A stretch of DNA of 44,979 nucleotides from Candidatus Kaiserbacteria bacterium (lineage in GTDB: Bacteria > Patescibacteriota > Minisyncoccia > Phycocordibacterales > UBA2100), in the NCBI GenBank assembly GCA_028286585.1, contig JAQBRI010000002.1:1-44979 (forward strand), read 5' to 3'. Positions within the stretch are counted from its first letter, which is position 1. Every line of letters begins with the position of its first letter. The notes beneath the pieces are model-generated. The model was given only the letters and a program-made list of their open reading frames with translations. It had not been told where the DNA came from and did not search any database. Below are positions 35,726 to 42,262 of this stretch, piece by piece. The position numbers were made by a program, and so were the translations under genes.

Positions 35726-36649
35726 ATGGCAAATAGACACCTCGCTCGTTCAGTCGTCCTCCAAGTTCTCTTTGAGCGTGATACATCAGGATCCAACATG
35801 ACAACCGACCAATGCCTTGGCCGGCTTGCTGACTATGGGCAGGAATTTGGCGCACGCGACAGTGACGGACCGTTCATGCGCAATTTGCTGCAGCTTACTA
35901 TTTCCAAACAAAAAGAAATCGACGAAGTGATCACTCGCGCAGCACCAGAATGGCCGCTTGATAAAATTGCATCAATTGATCGCAATATATTGCGGCTGGG
36001 TCTTGCTGAACTCTTGTTTGCCGACCGCACACAGGTGCCAGCCAAAGTTGCCATCAACGAAGCCATTGAACTAGCCAAAAATTTTGGCGGCAGCTCATCA
36101 AGTAAATTCGTTAACGGCGTACTTGGAGCTGTATATATCGAGCTTGGAGAGCCAGGCAAGGCTGATGGCGGAACACGTACAAACAAAACCAAAACAGCAA
36201 AAGAAGATATGAAGATGGAATTACTCGCAGGAGCAGTCGTGTTTGCCCGTTCTGCCGACGAAGTGTATCTCGCCTTTGTACATGACATATTTGGACACTG
36301 GACGATATCAAAAGGAAAGGTAGAAGCTGGCGAGGACGTACAGCAGGGTGCAATTCGCGAAATAAAAGAAGAAATGAATCTTGATATCAAAATTATCGAA
36401 GAACTTGGAACCAACGAATATCTTGCAAATGACTCTCAGGCACCCGGAGGAAAAAAGATCAAAAGAGTAACGTACTTTTTGGCAGAATCTCCGTTTGTTG
36501 ATATTACGCTCGGCTCTTCGGGTGGACTTGATGACGCGCAATGGTTTCCATTGGGTTCGGTAGGCGATCTCAATTTTTATGATGACGCATTGACCAAGAT
36601 CATCATTCCCGCTATCAAGGCTCTCTCTCGCATTACACAAAAAAATTAA
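35726..36649 (+). CDS. nusB: NusB-NUDIX fusion protein
   Basis: 307 residues. Residues 1-140 are a complete NusB domain (HLARSVVLQVLFE, then IASIDRNILRLGLAELL and VAINEAIELAKNFGG, ending SSKFVNGVLGAV). A charged linker of about 20 residues leads to a NUDIX domain (about 163-300). Its box reads GKVEAGEDVQQGAIREIKEE, with Asn where the usual Gly follows in EExGU. NusB supports rRNA antitermination with NusE; NUDIX enzymes hydrolyse nucleoside diphosphates linked to another group. An internal ATG at 36209 could start NUDIX alone, but the frame is continuous. rnc follows after 7 nt, so the locus concerns RNA processing. Confidence 0.9.
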   Translation: MANRHLARSVVLQVLFERDTSGSNMTTDQCLGRLADYGQEFGARDSDGPFMRNLLQLTISKQKEIDEVITRAAPEWPLDKIASIDRNILRLGLAELLFADRTQVPAKVAINEAIELAKNFGGSSSSKFVNGVLGAVYIELGEPGKADGGTRTNKTKTAKEDMKMELLAGAVVFARSADEVYLAFVHDIFGHWTISKGKVEAGEDVQQGAIREIKEEMNLDIKIIEELGTNEYLANDSQAPGGKKIKRVTYFLAESPFVDITLGSSGGLDDAQWFPLGSVGDLNFYDDALTKIIIPAIKALSRITQKN

Positions 36650-36656
36650 CTTACAT

Positions 36657-37343
36657 ATGGATCTCGCCGTTTTTGAAAAAAAGATTGGTTATACGTTCCA
36701 AAACAAAAAACTTCTAGAAACGGTCTTTACCCACCGATCTTATTTGAATGAAAACCGCGGTCCGGGAATGGAGCATAATGAACGCCTCGAATTTTTGGGG
36801 GATGCTGTACTCGAACTCGTTTCGACAGAATACTTGTACAAAAAATATCCCGACAAAGCAGAAGGGGACCTAACCGCATTTCGTGCGGCACTCGTCAACA
36901 CCGTTTCTATTGCGGAGGCGGCAGCACGATTGGAAATGAACGACTTTTTGCGTCTTAGTCGCGGCGAAAGCAGAGACGTTGGCCGTGCTCGTAATATTAT
37001 TCTTGCCAATTCCTTCGAGGCGTTGTTGGGAGCATATTATCTTGATGCAGGATACGAAAAAGTTTCTGGTTTTATTGCGGAGCAGATTCTTTTCAAAACC
37101 GAATCGATCATTCGTGATCGCACATGGCAGGATGCAAAAAGTAAATTTCAGGAACTCTCTCAAGAGCACACGGGCACAACACCTTCCTATATCGTAGTTG
37201 ATCAAACTGGACCTGATCACGAACGGCGATTTGTGATTGCAGCATGCATAGGTTCGGAGCGTGTTGCGATAGGTGACGGGCATTCGAAACAAGAGGCTGA
37301 ACAATCTGCAGCACAAAAGGCGATTCTCGTTAAAGGATGGTAA
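36657..37343 (+). CDS. rnc: Ribonuclease III
   Basis: 228 residues, a typical length. The signature NERLEFLGDAVLELV carries the catalytic Glu and Asp. A second acidic site lies in NSFEALLGAYYLDAGYE. The C-terminal double-stranded RNA-binding domain begins near residue 160 (SKFQELSQEHTGTTPSYIV) and ends with GHSKQEAEQSAAQKA. It cuts long RNA duplexes such as rRNA precursors. It lies 7 nt after nusB-NUDIX and in the same block as four of the structured RNA elements, whose long stems might be substrates. Confidence 0.97.
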   Translation: MDLAVFEKKIGYTFQNKKLLETVFTHRSYLNENRGPGMEHNERLEFLGDAVLELVSTEYLYKKYPDKAEGDLTAFRAALVNTVSIAEAAARLEMNDFLRLSRGESRDVGRARNIILANSFEALLGAYYLDAGYEKVSGFIAEQILFKTESIIRDRTWQDAKSKFQELSQEHTGTTPSYIVVDQTGPDHERRFVIAACIGSERVAIGDGHSKQEAEQSAAQKAILVKGW

Positions 37344-37397
37344 GTGTTATTAAGAGTGGTAGTATGACTGCATTATCAACAACTCACGATTTTTAGT

Positions 37398-37778
37398 ATG
37401 ACAGGATTCAAAAATTTTATATTACGGGGCAATGTCGTTGATCTTGCTGTGGGCGTTGTTATTGGAGCTTCGTTTGGAAGTGTTGTAACTGCACTTGTGA
37501 AGGATTTTTTGACACCGCTTATTGGAGCTATTGCCAAGGTGCCCGATTTTTCAAAAATGCAGCTTACTGTGAACGGCAGCGTTTTTATGTATGGTGATTT
37601 AATTAACGCAGTCATTTCGTTTTTGTTGGTTGCTGCTGCCGTTTACTTTTTTGTGGTGCTCCCAATGAATAAACTTATTGCGCTCTCGAAGCGAAATAAA
37701 GAAGTTGCTCCTGAGGCTACGCCTGAGGATGTGCAACTTTTGCGTGAAATCCGCGATGCGCTGGTGCGCCGTCAGTAA
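37398..37778 (+). CDS. mscL: Large-conductance mechanosensitive channel MscL
   Basis: 126 residues with the N-terminal amphipathic helix (MTGFKNFILRGNVVDLAVGVVIG), TM1 continuing GASFGSVVTALVKDFLTPLIG, an outer loop, TM2 (DLINAVISFLLVAAAVYFFVV) and a cytoplasmic helix rich in charge. It opens under membrane tension to release solutes in hypo-osmotic shock. Element copy E, on the opposite strand, starts about 6 nt after its stop codon. Confidence 0.97.
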   Translation: MTGFKNFILRGNVVDLAVGVVIGASFGSVVTALVKDFLTPLIGAIAKVPDFSKMQLTVNGSVFMYGDLINAVISFLLVAAAVYFFVVLPMNKLIALSKRNKEVAPEATPEDVQLLREIRDALVRRQ

Positions 37779-37783
37779 AAGTC

Positions 37784-37883
37784 GCTCGGATGTCCTTTTT
37801 AAAAACACGCATATTTGCTTGCTAGCAAATTGTTCCTCTCGCGCCGCCGCGCTGCGAGGGGCTTTTAAAAAAGACATCCTCGC
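37784..37883 (-). ncRNA. Three-way-junction RNA element, copy E (minus strand)
   Basis: Read on the minus strand, P1 pairs GGATGTCTTTTTTAAAA with TTTTAAAAAGGACATCC, the only deviation being one G.U, flanked by a tandem G.A and GC/GC. P2 is CCCCTC, GCA, GCGC, GGCG, GCGC, GAGAGG. P3 is CA-ATTTGCT, loop AGCA, AGCAAAT, bulged A, TG. It is head-to-head with copy C, 10 nt away. It lies between mscL and smc, antisense to both. Confidence 0.75.
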
Positions 37884-37893
37884 TTTTGTAAGA

Positions 37894-37993
37894 AGCACGG
37901 AATATGTTTTAGAGCCTCTCGGAAGGCGACGGCCTGAGAGGGACTGATTTTTCAGCAGAAAAATACAGTGTTTTCTAAAACATATTCCATGCT
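37894..37993 (+). ncRNA. Three-way-junction RNA element, copy C
   Basis: P1 is AGCA, C/A mismatch, GGAATATGTTTTAGA paired perfectly with TCTAAAACATATTCC and TGCT (37894-37913 with 37974-37993). P2 is CCTCTC, bulge GGA, AGGC, loop GACG, GCCT, GAGAGG. P3 is identical to copies A and D. It lies upstream of smc. This copy lacks the tandem G.A near the base that the other four share. Confidence 0.75.
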
Positions 37994-38054
37994 TCGGGGC
38001 TACTAAAACCCGACTCCAAAACACTTCGTGTCCCGGAGTGTTATACTAATTGCC

Positions 38055-40265
38055 ATGTCTAATGATATGACGCTCAAATCGATTGAGATCAACGGCTTTA
38101 AGTCGTTTGGCAAAAAGAGCGAACTTATTTTTAACTCCGCGATCACTAGTATCGTAGGACCAAACGGTAGTGGCAAAAGTAACGTCGCCGAAGCATTTCG
38201 ATTTGTACTTGGAGAGCAATCGATGAAATCGATGCGTTCAAAGAGGGGCGAAGACCTTATTTGGGGTGGTTCTCCGCAACTTGTCCGCGGTAATCGCGCT
38301 GGTGTAAAAGTTGTTTTTGATAATACGAGACGCCTGATCGATTTGGATTTTACCGAAGTAGTTATCGAACGCATTGTCTATCGCGACGGTCAAAACGAAT
38401 ATCTGCTCAATGGTTCTGTAGTGCGGCTCAAGGATGTCATTCGCTTGCTTGCAGGGGCAAATATTGGTGGATCGGGCTACCAAATCATTTCGCAGGGCGA
38501 GGCAGACCGCATATTAAATGCGAGTCCTCGTGAGCGACGCGAAATGGTAGAAGATGCGCTTGGGCTCAAGTTGTACCAGCACAAAAAGCTTGAGAGTGAA
38601 CGTAAGCTCGAAGAAACAAAACAAAACGTCGACAAGACCAAGTCATTGCGCCGTGAACTTGCGCCACACATTAACTTTCTTCGTCTCCAGGTAGAAAAGA
38701 TAGAAAAGGCACGTGAGTTGCGCGATGAACTCAGTGTGCGTCTTAATGACTATCTTGCGCGAGAGCACGCATACATTACCCAAGAGGATGCGCGGCTTGC
38801 TCAAGAAGAAGCACATGTAAAATCTCAGGTTGCTCATACTGACACGCAGATACAAACACTTACTCAAAATGTCACCGGAATTCAAGAACCGCATCATCAA
38901 GATCAATTACAGGCATTTGAGAGAGATGTGCAAACAGCACGGGCCGACGTTGCTCGGCTTGAACGAGAGCTTGGACGCGCTGAGGGAGCGCTACAGGTAA
39001 CACGAGTGACCGTCGAGCAGTCGGTTGGTGCACCAGTTGTGCGCACCTTTGCGCGAGAAGTGGATAGCACAATCGAAGAGGCCGAACGAAGCAATACGAT
39101 AGAAGAAGTACGAACTGTTTTAGGGCGCGCACGCAATCATATTAGTCACTTTTTAAGCGGACTATCAGGCGCGGCACCAGAAACAAGTCATGAGTCACAA
39201 CAGCAAGTCGACGCATTGCTACACTCGCTCTCAGGAGCACAAGAACGTGAGCGTATTGCGCACGAAGCGCTTGAAATGGAGCGAAGCAGGCACGTAACCA
39301 TTCGCGAATCTGTGAACGAGTCTGAGCGGGCTCGCATAACGCTTGAATCGGAATTGAGAACTCTACGTGGCTCACTTGCTTCTATTGTGCAGGCGAGAGT
39401 CTATATGGCAACGCTGCGATCGCGGTTTGAAGATGAGGTACGAGAAGGCATTGCGCTCATTGGCGCCAATATTCATGCATGGGATCAAATCGAAATTCCA
39501 GATGGAGCACTTTCAGAAGATCGAACCGTGCAGGACAAGCGTCGCCGCGATATGGAACGACTTAAAATTAAGATTGAAGAAGCGGGAATTGGAAATAGCG
39601 ATGAAATCATTCGTGAATTCAAACAAACAAAAGAGCGTGATGAATTTTTGGCACGTGAACTTATTGATTTAGAGTCATCGATCGAATCCCTTTTGAAAAT
39701 CATTGCCGATCTTGAGGCAACAATTGATGAAAAATTCACCGAAGGCCTGACACATATCAATACAGCGTTGCATATGTTTTTTACACAGCTCTTTAGTGGT
39801 GGAAGCGCTTCGATGACAATTGAAAAGCCGCGTCGGCGTCACGTCGAACGCGACTTGGATGCGGATGAAGTTGATACTGATACGGATAGTGTGGAAGAAG
39901 AAGAGGTGCAGCCCGGCCTCGCGATCTCGGTATCGTTACCGCGCAAAAAAGTCTCTGGCCTCGAGATTCTTTCGGGAGGGGAGCGAGCGCTTACTTCGAT
40001 AGCGCTTATCTTTGCAATGTCGCAGGTTAATCCGCCACCGTTTATCATACTCGATGAAACTGATGCCGCACTGGATGAGGCCAATAGTAAGCGATATGCC
40101 GATATGATTCGTGAATTGGGTAAGCGATCCCAGCTCATTGTGATAACGCACAATCGTGCAACCATGGCTGCAGCTAACGAATTATATGGCGTAACCATGA
40201 GCCAGGATGGGGTATCAAAGCTTTTGTCGGTCAAGCTCGAAGAGGCTACCAAGGTCGCAAAATAG
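38055..40265 (+). CDS. smc: Short SMC-like chromosome segregation ATPase without visible hinge
   Basis: About 736 residues from the ATG at 38055, against some 1150-1200 for bacterial SMC. Walker A is VGPNGSGKSN (about 34-43). The N-lobe ends with GEADRILNASPRERREMVEDALG. A coiled coil runs from about 180 to 570, with a non-coil stretch near 310-370. The C-lobe has the ABC signature LSGGERALTS (about 639), Walker B FIILDETDAALDEA (about 663) and the H-loop THNRAT. An Asp/Glu-rich insert lies before the signature. I see no Gly-rich hinge domain, so the dimer must use another contact. A TATACT box ends 7 nt before the ATG. It should act in chromosome organisation. Confidence 0.88.
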   Translation: MSNDMTLKSIEINGFKSFGKKSELIFNSAITSIVGPNGSGKSNVAEAFRFVLGEQSMKSMRSKRGEDLIWGGSPQLVRGNRAGVKVVFDNTRRLIDLDFTEVVIERIVYRDGQNEYLLNGSVVRLKDVIRLLAGANIGGSGYQIISQGEADRILNASPRERREMVEDALGLKLYQHKKLESERKLEETKQNVDKTKSLRRELAPHINFLRLQVEKIEKARELRDELSVRLNDYLAREHAYITQEDARLAQEEAHVKSQVAHTDTQIQTLTQNVTGIQEPHHQDQLQAFERDVQTARADVARLERELGRAEGALQVTRVTVEQSVGAPVVRTFAREVDSTIEEAERSNTIEEVRTVLGRARNHISHFLSGLSGAAPETSHESQQQVDALLHSLSGAQERERIAHEALEMERSRHVTIRESVNESERARITLESELRTLRGSLASIVQARVYMATLRSRFEDEVREGIALIGANIHAWDQIEIPDGALSEDRTVQDKRRRDMERLKIKIEEAGIGNSDEIIREFKQTKERDEFLARELIDLESSIESLLKIIADLEATIDEKFTEGLTHINTALHMFFTQLFSGGSASMTIEKPRRRHVERDLDADEVDTDTDSVEEEEVQPGLAISVSLPRKKVSGLEILSGGERALTSIALIFAMSQVNPPPFIILDETDAALDEANSKRYADMIRELGKRSQLIVITHNRATMAAANELYGVTMSQDGVSKLLSVKLEEATKVAK

Positions 40266-40283
40266 TCATAGACAAGCCCTGGG

Positions 40284-40312
40284 TTGATTTTTTGGAACTT
40301 ACTTGCTACAAT
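40284..40312 (+). promoter_or_regulatory. Leaderless promoter of rpsP
   Basis: TTGATT (40284-40289) and TACAAT (40307-40312) are 17 nt apart. The -10 box ends 9 nt before the rpsP ATG at 40322. Confidence 0.75.
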
Positions 40313-40321
40313 GCCCGCACT

Positions 40322-40783
40322 ATGTTGAAAATACGAATGCAGAGAACCGGCCGCATCAAGATACCTACGTATCGTATTGTGGTTGCCGAGCACACCAGCT
40401 CTCCAAAGGCAGGTACTAACGTTGAGGTTGTTGGTACATACAATCCAAAGATAAAGGTTCCTGTTTTGAACGCTGATCGCATCAAATACTGGATTTCAGT
40501 AGGCGCTAAGCCATCTGACACAGTGCATAACATGCTTGTCTCACAAAACGTCATTCCAGGTACCAAGATCAACGTCCTTCCAAAAATGAAGAATCGAGCT
40601 GCTCCTGTCGTTGAAGAGGCTCCAGTAGAAGCACCTGTCGAGGCACCAGCTCCAACCCCAGCTCCCGAAGAAGTTCCAGCAGTAGAAGAGACTCCAGTTC
40701 CTGAAGAAGTAACTGCTCCAGAAGAAACTCCAGCACCAGAAGAAGTACCAGCTGAGACTCCAACAGAAGAGGCTGCCGCGTAG
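40322..40783 (+). CDS. rpsP: Small ribosomal subunit protein bS16 with long acidic tail
   Basis: About 153 residues from the ATG at 40322. The first 85 are bS16 (MLKIRMQRTGRIKIPTYRIV, then VVGTYNPK, DRIKYWISVGAKPSDTV). The last 65 are a Glu/Pro/Ala-rich low-complexity tail (repeated EEVPA and EETPAPEE). This nearly doubles the usual length. The tail is probably disordered and surface-exposed. khpA follows, then trmD, the classic order but without rimM and rplS. Confidence 0.95.
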   Translation: MLKIRMQRTGRIKIPTYRIVVAEHTSSPKAGTNVEVVGTYNPKIKVPVLNADRIKYWISVGAKPSDTVHNMLVSQNVIPGTKINVLPKMKNRAAPVVEEAPVEAPVEAPAPTPAPEEVPAVEETPVPEEVTAPEETPAPEEVPAETPTEEAAA

Positions 40784-40836
40784 CGGTGGTATACTGTTAG
40801 GGTACATTTTACCAACACGGCTAAACATACATTGAT

Positions 40837-41211
40837 ATGGAATACGATCAGCAATTTCTAGAGCACGTAGTAAAGGCACTCGCCGATCACCCAGAAGACG
40901 TCAAAATTAACCGAACTGTCGATGAGATGGGCGTATTACTCACACTTGTTGTTCACCGAGATGATATGGGCAAAATCATCGGACGTTCAGGCGCAACTGC
41001 AAAGGCAATCCGCACAATTCTCCGAGTCGTTGGAATGAAAAACGACGCACGAGTTAATCTTAAAATCGAAGAGCCAGAGGGAGGCACTCGTACTCCAGGA
41101 AACCAGCCGCAAGATGATGATATGGGCACAGTTGATGATATTGGTCCGCGCGAACCGCATGTTAAGCAGGAGAGAAGTCTTGATGATATGCTTGACTCGA
41201 TAAAGGTGTAG
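40837..41211 (+). CDS. khpA: KH-domain RNA-binding protein KhpA
   Basis: 124 residues. Residues 1-80 form a single type II KH domain (FLEHVVKALADHPEDVKINR, then MGKIIGRSGATAKAIRTIL) with the RNA-binding GxxG loop GRSG. An acidic, probably unstructured tail of about 40 residues follows. KhpA binds many RNAs, often with KhpB, and is usually found between rpsP and rimM/trmD as here. A TATACT box lies about 41 nt before its ATG, inside the rpsP-khpA gap. Confidence 0.93.
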   Translation: MEYDQQFLEHVVKALADHPEDVKINRTVDEMGVLLTLVVHRDDMGKIIGRSGATAKAIRTILRVVGMKNDARVNLKIEEPEGGTRTPGNQPQDDDMGTVDDIGPREPHVKQERSLDDMLDSIKV

Positions 41212-41215
41212 TCTA

Positions 41216-41333
41216 GGCTTAGAAAATAGGCGCATTTCTTTGTCACACTTCAAAAAATATTTTTCACCATAGAAGTACTATGGCTCAAATTATTTTTCTC
41301 GCGTTCCTCGAACTGCATCCTATTTTCTAAGCC
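41216..41333. repeat. 118-nt element bounded by perfect 15-bp inverted repeats
   Basis: GGCTTAGAAAATAGG (41216-41230) is exactly complementary to CCTATTTTCTAAGCC (41319-41333). The inside has AAAAATATTTTT and a small hairpin CCATAG/CTATGG. It starts 4 nt after the khpA stop and ends 33 nt before element copy D. There is no coding potential. It could be a miniature mobile element, a structured leader, or an unusual terminator. Confidence 0.65.
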
Positions 41334-41365
41334 CAAAGTTTTTGCAAAGTCCGATTTTACTTAGA

Positions 41366-41468
41366 GTGAGGATACTGGTTTAAAGAGACTCTCGGAGCGT
41401 GGCGGCGCGAGAGGGAACTGATTTTTCAGCAGAAAAATACAGTGTTCTCTTTAAATTAGTGTCCGAAC
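41366..41468 (+). ncRNA. Three-way-junction RNA element, copy D
   Basis: P1 pairs GGATACTGGTTTAAAGAGA (41370-41388) with TCTCTTTAAATTAGTGTCC (41446-41464) over 19 bp, three being G.U. A tandem G.A and a GT/AC pair lie outside it. P2 is ACTCTC, bulge GGA, GCGT, loop GGCG, GCGC, GAGAGG. P3 is identical to copies A and C. It ends 7 nt before the trmD ATG, so if transcribed with trmD it would place a stable fold at the ribosome entry site. Confidence 0.78.
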
Positions 41469-41474
41469 GTACTT

Positions 41475-42191
41475 ATGATTCACTTTCATATCGTTACATT
41501 ATTTCCTGAATCCATTGATGCGTATTTCAAAGCATCGATTATTAAACGTGCGGTAGAGGGAAAGATGATCAAGATCGATTTTTATAATCCAAGAGATTTT
41601 ACCGCCGAGAAAGATGCCCGAGTTGATCGCCGCCCTTATGGCGGAGGCCCTGGGATGGTGCTTGAGGCAGAGTCTGTATTACTAGCTGTCACAAAGGCGA
41701 TTGGCAAAAATAAGGCGGAGGTGCTTTTCTTTGCAACCGACGGAGAACTATTTGATGAAAATATGGCTCGTGAGCTCGCTCACGAGCCGCGTTTGACGCG
41801 GATGGGAAAAACATCGCGTCAAACGCGATCGAAAAACATTGTAATGATCTGCGGACATTATGAGGGAATCGATGAACGGGTAGTAGAAATACTCAAGGCC
41901 AAAAAGGTTTCGATGGGAAACTATGTTCTCACTGGCGGAGAATTGCCCGCGGCGATTATCGTTGATGCTGTTTCGCGTTTTGTACCGGGAGTACTGGGCA
42001 ACAGTAATTCACTCGAAAATCTTCGAATCACCAAACACAAAAAAGAAGCCGAAAGTATGGCAACAAGTGCCAAGGTCTATACTCGTCCAGAAATTCTAGT
42101 TTGGAAGCGCAAAAAATACCCGGTTCCACCGGTTTTGCTCTCTGGCAATCATGCCGAGATTGAGAAGTGGAAAAAGCAAAAAGATACGTAA
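41475..42191 (+). CDS. trmD: tRNA (guanine(37)-N1)-methyltransferase TrmD
   Basis: 238 residues, a normal length. It starts MIHFHIVTLFPESIDAYFKAS and has DRRPYGGGPGMVL, a SAM-binding trefoil-knot region with MICGHYEGIDERV and GNYVLTGGELPA, then VPGVLGNSNSLEN. It methylates N1 of G37 next to the anticodon, preventing frameshifts. The ATG is 7 nt after RNA element copy D, and no Shine-Dalgarno was found. rimM, the usual neighbour, is absent. Confidence 0.97.
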   Translation: MIHFHIVTLFPESIDAYFKASIIKRAVEGKMIKIDFYNPRDFTAEKDARVDRRPYGGGPGMVLEAESVLLAVTKAIGKNKAEVLFFATDGELFDENMARELAHEPRLTRMGKTSRQTRSKNIVMICGHYEGIDERVVEILKAKKVSMGNYVLTGGELPAAIIVDAVSRFVPGVLGNSNSLENLRITKHKKEAESMATSAKVYTRPEILVWKRKKYPVPPVLLSGNHAEIEKWKKQKDT

Positions 42192-42262
42192 ATTTTTATC
42201 CCCAGACGTTCATAAAAATAAGGTAAATGTGGCCTTTTACAATGCTACAATTACTCCAAACT

